From NCBI GenBank assembly GCA_036365515.1, contig CM070876.1:41879695-41943694 (forward strand): a DNA stretch of 64,000 nt, written 5' to 3'. Under the pieces are notes generated by a model. The model did no database searches, was not told the DNA's origin, and worked only from the letters and a program-made list of their open reading frames with translations. Origin of the DNA: Torymus aiolomorphi (lineage: Eukaryota; Arthropoda; Insecta; Hymenoptera; Torymidae). Positions 1 through 12,273 of the stretch are shown here, in pieces (within the stretch, counting starts at the first letter, position 1; each line of letters starts with the position of its first letter). The position numbers and the translations under genes are program-made.

Positions 1-589
1 AAAAAACTCATTTTTGGATTAAAAAAACATGTAATAATAAAGTACATTGTTTTACAGCAAAGACCGCTGATCGTCCGCTTACTAAAGTAAGAACAATGAA
101 ACAGAAATAAAGGTAGTTATAAAAATAAAAAATCTAAAAGTCAAAAATAAAAAAATAAAATACATCGAGCGTATAACGGCATACAAGAACGTGCGTGTAT
201 ACGTTCGCGGGTTTTGTACATACTGCGTGCTTATGCTTTATATTGACTGTTATATCATTGACTATATATAAGTGTTAAGCGTGAAAAATTTTTTTGTGTT
301 ATCTCATTAGTGATCGCTATCCCAGCGCAAATGTCGTGAATCTCACATATATGTCTAGATAGATATTTACGTCCTCTATCACGACAAAAAAAATTGAGCA
401 AAAAATGGCTCATTCGAGAAAAATGCATTTTTCTGTAAAAAGTGCATAACTCGTGCATTTTTTATCTATTTTTTTTAAATAACATAAAAAACGTGAAAGA
501 GGCCTCACAATTAAGTAAAATTATGTGTTACAGGCGTAGAAGCTTAAAAAACTGGTTGAATAGTAGCACTTTGAAAATTACATTGAAAA
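1..589. other. AT-rich spacer without a recognised gene
   Basis: This stretch is AT-rich with stops in all frames. The short open frames near 255-458 and 442-633 have low-complexity, non-conserved translations. I see no gene, RNA or repeat boundary here apart from the start of the repeat at about 590. Confidence 0.6.
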
Positions 590-2120
<1,531 letters not shown>

Positions 2121-2279
2121 GAATGCATTTATGTATACTAGAAAATGGAAATGACATGCGCTATGCGCTATGCGCTATGCGCCGATGCGCGCATGTTGTA
2201 TACCTGCATTTGTTATGTGATAGCCATTTATTATTTTTTAGGTTAGAACCTTTTTATTACATCGGAAATTCCAAAAAGA

Positions 2280-2520
2280 GCACACAAATACGGACAGACA
2301 TACTACGAGAGACAAGTGACCCTATGTGTGAAATTTCAGAAAGAAAATATAATTTGATGTAAAGGTTATTTAGGACTTTTAAAAGGTTTTGACGATAATA
2401 TTACAATCAATTATTTTATTTATTTTTCACACATAATTTAAAAAAAAAACCATACCTATTATTTTATTCATACTTTATACATAATTTAAAAATTAATAAT
2501 TTTTAATCTTCATAAATGAA
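2280..2520 (+). repeat. Dispersed AT-rich repeat, copy 1
   Basis: The string TTTTAAAAGGTTTTGA followed by ATCAATTATTTTATT and ATACATAATTTAAAAATTA recurs in the same order and orientation at about 5,700-5,815. It is non-coding. Confidence 0.6.
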
Positions 2521-2572
2521 TTTAATTATAATTATGTCATAAATTTTTGCAAAAATTATAAGTTATGTTATT

Positions 2573-2682
2573 AAAAATTCATTAAAGGAACAAGCAAATT
2601 AAGTTTGAGGAGGCCACGGGCCAATGAATTGGCAGCGGTTTTTTAAACTGAAAAACGTAAGCGATTATATTCGGTATAATCG
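2573..2682 (+). repeat. Short dispersed repeat
   Basis: The segment containing AGCAAATTAAGTTTGAGG, CCAATGAATTGGCAGCGG and AAAAACGTAAGCGATTATAT is nearly identical to 27,832-27,943, and its middle part recurs at about 7,168-7,217. It includes the palindrome CCAATGAATTGG. It lies just downstream of repeat copies I and III, so it may be the 3' part of the same family. Confidence 0.7.
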
Positions 2683-2998
2683 ATTCGGTATAAAATTGAT
2701 TTATTTTTACATAATATTTAATTATGTTTATAAATATATTAATGTAGATTTAATAAAAATTTAAAAAATATATTTATAATCGGTAGGAAAAAGAAATACT
2801 GCCAATGAATAAGAGCATGTATGTCGAAAAAACTGAATTTTGGAGAAAAACGAAATTACAGTGAAAAATCGATAAAAAGTATAATCGGTATTTTATCAAT
2901 ATCTTTGAAAAAAAAAATAGATATCGTTCTCCGTCAAAATGGAGCATATTCTGTAGGAATTTTCCCAAGTACCTTCAAGTAAAATTTGATGCAATCTT

Positions 2999-3391
2999 TT
3001 ATTCCAAATTATTTTTATACTCTTCTTCGTTTGTTACGCGTTCTTCCCGTTTTGCCGCTTTATATAATACCTTTTCAATTTCGCGCAACCGATTTAAATA
3101 GACTATTACAGTCTTGTTATTTTTTTGTTTTATCTTTGCTAATTCCCCTTCCCAGTAATGGAAGGTTTTTGAGGACCCGTAAATTTTTTCCAAGAATTCT
3201 GAAATTTCTGCAACATTCGTAAACTCCTGCCCTCGCACACTATGTAACGCGTCCCCGTATCGTCTCATACGAATCAGCTTTGCTAATTCTTTTTCGTATA
3301 CCTCTGGCAATATACTTATAGACCAGGAGATAGTGACAGAAAAAAAAGAATGATTAGATAGTGTATGCATATTTGAAGGTTGATTATTCAA
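2999..3391 (-). pseudogene. Retrotransposon gag-like fragment
   Basis: A 130-codon open frame has a translation typical of insect LTR-retrotransposon gag cores. It runs through ELAKLIRMRRYGDAL, then EFLEKIYGSSKTFHYWEGEL, then a stretch ending NRLREIEKV. In gag proteins this is the helical capsid region that multimerises. No start with an upstream leader, zinc knuckle, protease or polymerase is visible nearby, so it is a stranded fragment. The N-terminal 25 or so residues look like random upstream sequence. Family identity is inferred from pattern, not from a search. Confidence 0.6.
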
Positions 3392-3429
3392 GTTATTTGA
3401 CTAATTATAAGCGGATAATCTGAGATTAC

Positions 3430-4230
3430 ACGCTTGCAGCTACGTTGTCAATTAAATATTTATTTTTAACGAAAATCAATGTTTTTGAACGATTCATTAG
3501 TGCATGCAAAGTAGTTTTTCTAAAAGTTTGAACAAAAATAACGCGGCGGAAGCTAATTTGCATACGGTTTCCGCGTGTACAAAGACCGGAAATAATTTTG
3601 TTAAGTTGCGTAAAAAAGTAAGTGTTAAAGAACAATTAGTATTCGTATGCAATTTTACAGGGTTAATATTATCGTCACATACAACATAAAAAACTAATTT
3701 GCATACGTTTACTACGTGTACTTGTGTTTGCGGTGATTTTTTGTTACTGCATTATTTTCGTTATAACACAGAATGATTAATTAGTGCATGCTATTCTACT
3801 ATGTGCAAGATGTATACATATGCGTAGAAACAATATTTGCATACATTTTGAAAGTGTTCAGCCTTGATATATGCAAAAATGAATATTAAAAGATCAAGAG
3901 TTTTTGAACAATTCATTAGCGTATGCAATTTGCATTTTGAAAATGTTCATAATAAAAAATAATGATTTGCCGATTTGCATACGATTCTGGCATATATAAG
4001 ATAATTTACAGCGAACAAAATCATAATGATGTTGAATGATTAATTCGTGTATGCCACTTGAACTAGGAATAGATTAGATGCTAAGATAGTAGTATTATCA
4101 TTGACATACTTGTAACACTTGTAGTGCCTTCCGAAAAAATTTGTTAAATCTTAAAATTAATGTCATAACAGTCTTGACAAATAAAATTAGGTATAAACTA
4201 TTAACTGACGTATGCTATTTGTGACACGGT
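3430..4230. repeat. Degenerate tandem array, period about 130-170 bp
   Basis: The motif GAAYRATTMATTAGTGCATGC and its decayed forms recur at about 3,488, 3,769, 3,905, 4,032 and 4,199. They alternate with ATTTGCATACG motifs at about 3,561, 3,693, 3,838 and 3,973, some followed by CGTGTAC. The two motifs are partial inverses (GCATGC/GCATAC cores). No gene is seen. Confidence 0.6.
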
Positions 4231-4330
4231 ATTTCGCGCGAACTATAAAGAATCCGCGCGTCCCGAATTAACCGCGCGCATCTAATACCCTCCTCGCACA
4301 AACACTCTCCTCGCCGAATTTGTAAGGCGC

Positions 4331-4461
4331 CAGGGGCCTGATTCTAAATTTGTCTCGGCGTCGAGACACACCAAATCCGGAGCTGTAGACCAATCAGGGA
4401 GCTCCTTTAAAAGGAAAAGCAGTTGTCTCGAGGCCGAGACACATTTAGAATCAGGCCCCTG
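4331..4461. mobile_element. MITE with inverted repeats of about 28-37 bp
   Basis: The left end CAGGGGCCTGATTCTAAAT and the right end (reading ATTTAGAATCAGGCCCCTG) are exact inverted complements. Pairing extends through GTCTCGG/CCGAGAC to about 4,367 and from about 4,425. The 131-bp body has no coding capacity. I found no convincing target duplication. Confidence 0.75.
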
Positions 4462-5130
4462 ACGAGGAGATCACACTCACGCGCACTCTCGCAATACCGG
4501 CTCGAGACTCTTTTCCCCCGCTGGGGTGGTCCACGTTCGCCTGCTCGGGCAGCAGGGCTCGCACTCGCGCGCGCGCACGCTTTCCACGCAACCGCTGCGC
4601 ATCGCCGGTGCTGCGAGGGTTTTCCTCCCGACTCTCTCACTTCCTTCCCCGCTGGGAAGGAATGGCACCAATACCGGCTTTAGGCTTTCGCCTCGTAACC
4701 GATCGCGATCGCAGCGCACACACTCGCACTCTCTTACCTTTCTGCCGCTCACTCGTACGTGGTTGACGCCGTGCGGTCCCGTTCTCGCTCATCGGTAGCT
4801 GGACCTCTCTCTCTCTCTCTCTGGCTCTCGGTGGCTACGGCGCAGCTTCTGCGTGACCCCTCACAGTCTCTCTCTCTCTTCTCACTCACTCTGCACTCTA
4901 ATACACACACGGGAGAATGATCGTTTTCAATTTCGCGCACGCCCACTGTCTCTCGCTCGGAGGTCCGGGGTAGAGTGATTAGAGAGCGGCGGGAGAGCCC
5001 TTGCCCTTCTACGGCGCTCGCAGCGCTCGAATCATCGTCGAACGTCGTTTTAAAATCCCTTCGCGCGCTCACACTCACACATTCATACTCGACGCGTTTT
5101 CTCGCGTCGCATATTTGCTTTTTCATAATG
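4462..5130. other. GC-rich block without recognised gene
   Basis: About 670 bp are rich in CTCTCGC, CACTCGC and TCTC strings and sharply more GC-rich than the flanks. Several overlapping open frames exist on both strands (for example 4,423-4,798 plus and 4,749-5,126 minus), but all have Arg/Ser-rich compositional translations. It could be a retroelement LTR or leader, or a CpG-rich 5' exon, and I cannot decide. Confidence 0.45.
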
Positions 5131-5284
5131 TCTATATAATAAGAAATAATGGTTTGATGACAGGTATATGATGATTGATAACATAATACTATAAATTGAT
5201 TTACAGGAGACTGAAGTTAGCAGGCGATGCCAGCAGGAAGTTGTACAGTTGAGTGATTTGAACCATATTTATAAAACCAAAGGC

Positions 5285-5405
5285 CAACGATGCTCTAGAA
5301 CACGGTGCCGCGGGTGTCAGACTAAAATGACTATCCCTCGGATCAGCACCTGAAATCCCGAAAACAACGCGAAGTTCGAACTCAGCTTTTCAACAAATTG
5401 GATCG
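5285..5405 (-). repeat. Repeat shared with 57,660-57,775
   Basis: On the minus strand this matches the plus strand at 57,660-57,775, including GTCATTTTAGTCTGACACCC and GCGGCACCGTGTTCTAG. The homology continues through CTTCGCGTTGTTTTCG. Around 5,400 a further CAANNAATTGGATCGCT string is also shared. The two sites are 52 kb apart in inverted orientation. Nothing coding is recognised. Confidence 0.75.
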
Positions 5406-5539
5406 CTGAGATGAATACGCACGCTCGAATAGTAAACCTTATTGATTTCACAAGTTTAACAGCGATTTATTAACATTCAACAAATGATTACTTTACAGTA
5501 AGCATTTGCAAGTCTACAATAAACCGAACCCGAGTATTC

Positions 5540-5815
5540 AAAATTATTGAATATTCCTTAACTCTTAAAGGATGTTCATTTGAGACAAACGTAATGAAAA
5601 AATTTCTTCGTAAATAAATCGCGTATTTCTCTCAGACCAATCTTTCTATCAGTAAATATAGGCAATAAAAGTATAAAATTTCATGAAGAAATCATGATTT
5701 AAAATAAATGTTATTTAGTAATTTTAAAAGGTTTTGAATTAATATCATAATCAATTATTTTATTCATTTTTTTATACATAATTTAAAAATTAGTACTTTT
5801 TTATCATTCATGCGT
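5540..5815 (+). repeat. Dispersed AT-rich repeat, copy 2
   Basis: It matches 2,280-2,520 most clearly from about 5,700, with TTTTAAAAGGTTTTGAATTA, ATCAATTATTTTATTCAT and ATACATAATTTAAAAATTA. From 5,816 to 6,420 I see no gene, only AT-rich sequence. Confidence 0.55.
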
Positions 5816-6420
5816 GAAAAGTGGGCTATATCGTAACGGTTTTGCGTGTGGATAAGTAGCCAATATCGCACGTGTGCGATATTTTCTCATATCGCACGCT
5901 GCTAGAGGTGGCGGCTGCGCACTAGTCTCCTTACATACACATACCTCCTCCTTACATACACTCAGTGCTACTCGAGACACAGCGCCCTCGATGTGCAGTG
6001 AATAAACAGTCACGCTACAGTCAAATGACGAACTGTTTAATCAGCGACAGATCAATTACCGTGTAAAGGTATAACACTAGCTGAGATTCCTGAGATTTTG
6101 CTAAGAAAAGAATGAGTAAGTATACAAATAATAAACACAACCAATAAAATTGTACATTTCGTGATACACAATTTCTTTATATGTATACACACGCAATATC
6201 AAAAGTAAAATCTCAGCATCTAACCTCAAAACCTATTTTCAGTGAATCAACAAACAAATAATAATAATATTATACTTAAAAGTTTATTAATTTAGCCTGT
6301 ATTAATGTTTTGTATTTTAATATTTTAATAAACGAAGAATCTTCATAAATTGAATAAATATTTTCCTTTTTAGGTTAGGTTTTCTTACTTAATAATACGA
6401 CATAAATATTTTTCTGACTG

Positions 6421-6467
6421 AAGGGGGGGCCCCCCCCCCCCCCCCCCCCAACCCCCCCGTCCTCCGC
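6421..6467. repeat. Poly-G/poly-C run
   Basis: Seven G residues are followed by about 21 C residues, AA and more C. The odd abrupt composition may be a real G-quadruplex or i-motif tract or an assembly or sequencing artefact. Confidence 0.8.
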
Positions 6468-6499
6468 CCAAAACACGCACCCACGCATTTACGCATTCA

Positions 6500-6911
6500 T
6501 GATAAAAAATAGGATGAGCAACTCGTGTGTAAAAATTGCCAATAGCGCTACTCAAGTTCCATTTTCCTCCCTTATAAGAAAATCTATTATAACCTTAAAT
6601 ATCTCTAAAAATCATGAGACAATTCTTTTATCTAAAGAACTTATACAATATATATATAAACTAAATTTCCACAAAATTTCAACATGATTAAACCGATTTT
6701 TTTTCCCATCCGATTCAAATATCTCAATGTTATCATTAAAAAAAAATGAAAATTATTTTTTTAGAAAGTGAAAAATCGATATAAAAAAAATATCCAAAAA
6801 ACTGCATAATATTATTATTTTCCAAAAATCCTGAAAAAAAAGAAAAATTTTAAGCGCTTTCCGAAAACGATTGCATAAAAATTGAGAAAGTTACAGCGTT
6901 ACACACACACA

Positions 6912-6988
<77 letters not shown>

Positions 6989-7120
6989 CCATACAGACAT
7001 TTTCTAAAATCATGTGACTCAAATTTCTAATATCTCTAATCATGTTTCTAGAGAGATTAAACGAAACTTAAAATTTTACTATTACAAAGCTTCCTCTAGG
7101 AGGAAGCAAAAAGTATAATG
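6500..7120 (-). repeat. Dispersed repeat family with CA microsatellite, copy II (inverted)
   Basis: Read on the minus strand it starts at about 7,116 with TTTTTGCTTCCTCCTAGAGG and AGCTTTGTAATAGT. It then reaches AAAATGTCTGTATGGATG, a (TG)n tract (plus-strand CA at 6,902-6,987) and a body that matches the second internal unit of copy I (ATCATGTTGAAATTTTGTGG and CATGATTTTTAGAGATATTT). It is shorter than copies I and III. Confidence 0.7.
6902..6987. repeat. (CA)n microsatellite
   Basis: An almost pure CA dinucleotide run of about 85 bp lies inside inverted repeat copy II, at the same internal place as the TG runs of copies I and III. Confidence 0.95.
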
Positions 7121-7735
7121 AATAAACGTATTTTATATTTAAAATATATACTATACATACAGGAACGATATATTAATTTGGAGGAAGCTACGTACCAATG
7201 AAATGGCAGCGATTTTTTTGTTGGTTTTTAATGTTTTTTGTAATGTTTCATAAAACGGGACTCTGTTTCATAATACGGCCGTTTATCTTAATTCCTTGAT
7301 ATTATTACTTTTTTCAGAAGCCGAAAGATCACTTTTATTTTCTATCTCCCTATAATATTTCTGATAGTCAATATTTCACCCCCGAAAGTTTTTTCAACTC
7401 CTTTCTTTAACATCGAAACATCATTCTTTAATTTTTTGCTATTCGTATTCTTTCCAAGGTATTTTCATGCAATTCCTTCTCTTTTTCTCTTAGTTTTGAT
7501 AAGAAAGAATTTGCAAATTTTTTTATAAAACTTTTTGTTTAGATAATCTCAAAATATTCAATTTCTTTTTGCCTGAGTAAATTCTTTATTTATTAAATTT
7601 CTTTTAAATTTTTTTTTCTTCCCCGGTCGATATCACCAATTAATATTGTTTAAAAGTAATTAATATTAATATTAATTGAAATTATTGTTTAAAAGTAAGT
7701 AATATTAATATTGTTTGTATACCTGTTATGTCGAG

Positions 7736-9164
<1,429 letters not shown>

Positions 9165-9279
9165 GCACCGTATATTTCTCGGTATCTTTTTCTTGACATA
9201 TATTTTAATTATTTTTATAAAATAATTTATTTAGGTAAATGGAAGAAAATCGTCCATTATAGTTTCTTTTTGAATGTAC

Positions 9280-10390
9280 CGATCTGTCACGGCAAAAAAA
9301 ATATTCCTTTGGCACTGCAGTTACCATAGCGCACGTTTCTCTTGGTTTTCAGTTAGGTGGCTTGCTGACGTCATATGAATTTGACGAAACTATTGTTATA
9401 AAAATAGAAAAAAAATATTTGTTGCTGTTTAGAAGTACACTATTTTATCACGGCAAAAATGCGGCAAATTCCTACGGCACTGTCGTTACCATAGCGCTCG
9501 TCTTTTTGGTTTTCACTGAGGTGGCTAGCTGACTTCCTATGAATGTGACGAAACTATTGTTGTAAAAATAAAAAACATATCTTTTGTTTTTTAGAAGTAC
9601 ACTATTTTATCACGGTAAGAACGCAGCAAATTTCTGTAGCAGTGTCGTTACCATAGCGCTCCTCTTTCTTGGTTTTCAGCGAGGTGGCTTGCTGACTTCA
9701 TATAAATGTAACGAAACTATTGTTTTAAAAATAGAAAAAAATATTTTTGCTTTTTAGAAGTACACTATTTTATCACGGCAAAAAGCAGCAAAATCCTATG
9801 TAGGTTTCGTTGCGATAGTGCTCGTTTTATGTGAGTTTTTGAGGGGTGGTCTGCTAACTTTATCTGAAGTTGGCAGAACATACTGTTTTTTTTAATGTGG
9901 CGGCAGAATGATTGCCTCCACGGATAATTGACGGAAATCTTTTGGCACAATATTCAATAGTTTATTTTACCTTGGGTCGAAAGTGTCGTTACCAGAGCAC
10001 TCGAGTTTCCTAATTTCTTGGTAAGATGGCTTGATAGCTTCATATGGTAAGTCGTGACGACAATTGTTGTAAAAATATAAAAATTACATAACACTCTTTT
10101 TCAGTTTACCGATCTGTCACGGCAAAAAACGGCAAATTCCTTTGGCACTATAGTTACCATAGTGCTCATCTCTCTTCATTTTCAGTGAGGTAGCTTGCTA
10201 ACTTCATATGAATCTGACGAAATTATTGTTATAAAAATACAAAAAAATGTTTTAGCTGTTTATAAGTACACTATTTTATTACAGCAAAAACTTGGAAAAT
10301 TCCTACGGCACTTTCGTTACCATAGCGCTTGTCTTTCTTGGTTCTCAGTGAGGTGGCTTGCTGACTTCATATGAATATGACGAACAATTG
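9280..10390 (+). repeat. Satellite array, about seven units of about 162 bp
   Basis: Units begin with TATCACGGCAAAAA or variants near 9,285, 9,447, 9,608, 9,771, a degenerate one near 9,935, 10,115 and 10,277. Each contains a GTTACCATAGCGCTCGT-like core, a TTTTCAGTGAGGTGGCTTGC-like segment and GACGAAACTATTGTT. Units differ by substitutions and small indels, so the array is not young. It stops about 90 bp before the Lis-1 exon. Confidence 0.9.
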
Positions 10391-10481
10391 GAAGACTCAC
10401 TTAAGAAATAAATAATCATATTAATAATTGAAAATTTTAATGATGATCATGTAAGAAAATCATTTGCTTATTTTGTTTCAG

Positions 10482-10635
10482 AAACAAGGCGATTGCAGAT
10501 TATCTTAGCTCAAATGGGTATCAAAATGCGCTTGAGGCGTTCAAAAAGGAGGCTGATATGCCCGGCGAAGTCGAGCGCAAGTATGGAGGTCTTCTCGAGA
10601 AGAAGTGGACTTCCGTCATACGATTACAGAAAAAG
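10482..10635 (+). CDS. Lis-1: Lis-1 (LIS1/PAFAH1B1) internal exon, LisH domain
   Basis: The exon follows a TTTTGTTTCAG acceptor and ends at AAAAAG before a GTTCGT donor. It is 154 nt: one base completing the preceding codon, then 51 codons. The translation [20 protein letters not shown], continuing through [15 protein letters not shown] to TSVIRLQKK, is the N-terminal LisH dimerisation domain and start of the coiled coil of Lis-1. Lis-1 is the WD40 protein that regulates cytoplasmic dynein and, in mammals, is a subunit of PAF acetylhydrolase 1b. The downstream phase fits the next Lis-1 exon, which should begin with a Val codon. No first exon upstream and no coiled-coil or WD40 exon downstream was seen in the window. 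It is either one exon in a gene with very large TE-filled introns or an isolated copy. Intact splice sites and an intact frame favour the former. Confidence 0.93.
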
Positions 10636-11155
10636 GTTCGTCATATTTGTTTGATTGACAATATGTAAATCAACTGGAGTAATTACATCCTTTGTCGCAA
10701 GTAACGAGTAAACAAAAAACACCGAATTTTTTATTATTTAAAGGCTATAGCTGGATAACGGATTTTTTGGGAGCTGGACTATCTTACACGATTTAAAAAT
10801 ATAGGAAAAAATTGTTTTCATATACGTTTTTCGATTCTCTTTTTTACTACGCTAGAGATATATAACGAACTGGGCTGAAAAATACGAGAAAAAAAAACAA
10901 TTTATGGTAGAAACTGTCTTAAAACCTTTTTTCCCGGTTTTTGACCTCAACAGAATTTTTTCAGATTTTTAAAACAGTCAATAATGGTTTAAAAAATTAA
11001 AAGCTCGCCTTTTTACCGAGTTTCGGGATTTTTTGCTGGTAAAGGCTAAGTACAGCGTTGAATAATATTTTTCCTCATTTCTTTTTCATTCAGAAAAGCA
11101 CCATGACTATTTTGAAAGATTTTAAAGACGCTAAAGATCATTTAAAAATTTAAAA
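10636..11155. other. Intron-like sequence after the Lis-1 exon
   Basis: About 520 bp of AT-rich DNA without a recognised exon or repeat. The next Lis-1 exon was not found here. Confidence 0.5.
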
Positions 11156-11156
11156 T

Positions 11157-11291
11157 AGTAGTACATTACGGAACAAGGGCCCAAAGTAGGTCATTTTCAC
11201 CCTAGTCGAGTTTTCGCTACAGTCGGGCGACAATAGAGACTAGGGTGATAATCATTTACTCTACGTCCTTGTTGTGTAGTGTACTATTTCG
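11157..11291. mobile_element. Hairpin MITE, TAGTACATTACG family
   Basis: The left end TAGTACATTACGGAACAAGG and the right end, complement AATAGTACACTACACAACAA, form imperfect inverted repeats. An inner stem pairs CACCCTAGTC (11,199) with GACTAGGGTG (11,241). Related ends occur at 11,307, 14,809, 15,318, 18,555 and near 21,060. Confidence 0.6.
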
Positions 11292-11306
11292 CGCCCTGCG
11301 GATCTA

Positions 11307-11790
11307 AATAGTACATTTCGATACTAGTGCGTGAAAGTGATTTTACCCCCGTGCTTGCGCCCGAGCGAAGCGAGGGTGTAAAGGTCACACGAGGTTACCT
11401 TCTCGCTCGCGCATCGAACAGCATTTGTTTGCCTGGCGGACCGAAAATACCACTTTTGCTCCCGGCGCCCGATCGCGAAGGTTGTATTTTCGGCCTCGCT
11501 AGGCAAAAAAATCGTATACGCCACACGGGGATAAAGAGGGCCACCCCAGAGCACATGTTTGCCTCCCACGCCTTCGGCTCAGGTGGCAATTTACACGTGC
11601 TCTGGACTGGCCAACTCTTTACCTCCCTAGTTGCGTAATATATTTCACCATACTCGGACCAAAAATACCACATTCGCGTTTTTGAGCAGGGAGCGAAAGT
11701 AGTACTTTCGACAGGGTATGGTGAAAAATAGTATACGCACCACGGGAAAAAATAGAGAATGCCTCCCTAGGTGCGTAATATACTATTTTT
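11307..11790. mobile_element. GC-rich TIR element, same end family
   Basis: The left end AATAGTACATTTCGATACTA and the right end (complement AATAGTATATTACGCACC) are inverted relatives. The interior is GC-rich with a GCGAAGC core at 11,365-11,371 flanked by CCCGA and GAGGG, and has the strings GAAAATAC and CTAGGCAAAAAAAT shared with the element at 20,640-21,060. Open frames on both strands (11,324-11,673) are compositional. 11,800-12,270 holds nothing recognisable. Confidence 0.5.
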
Positions 11791-12273
11791 TTACCTGCAC
11801 GGAGAAAAATCTGACTCGATTTTCGCTAATGAAAATGGCATGATTTTACGCAACATTTTCCGTTAGAAAAATAGCTTCGATGCCTTGCGAAATTAGCAGC
11901 ACCTGTTGAGATGATTGCAAGGGATGTTTCGTGAAAAATGTACAGATCAATCAAGCAAAAATACCAGTACACTATTGCCGTAAAGACACGTAATGTATGA
12001 GAATTACAAGAGTGGCGCCACCATTTTATGAAAGTGAGCGGTGTATATTTTCCAAGTGATGACTGTCCAAATCAGCAAGTCGCGCTTGCGATTAATTGTC
12101 GTGTATCGGGCTCATTAGGTATATATAGTTAACACAAACTATAAAAATACATCGACTATAATAATAATATGTACTAAATGCAAATATCTAATAAATATAC
12201 ACGAGTTTATCTGGGAAACGTATACTTTTTTATTAACTTTAATTAATGAGAATACATGAAAATGGCAATGTTT

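Noticed and set aside
2155..2195. Regulatory array of ATGCGC repeats
   Set aside because: It is a short hexamer microsatellite (CTATGCG repeated) without further context.
4423..4798. Overlapping frames in the GC-rich block
   Set aside because: Arg/Ser/Pro-rich in all phases on both strands, no conserved pattern. Open only because of low AT content.
9280..10390. CRISPR-like array
   Set aside because: Units are about 162 bp and diverged throughout, with no short identical repeats and unique spacers, and the DNA is eukaryotic. It is a satellite.
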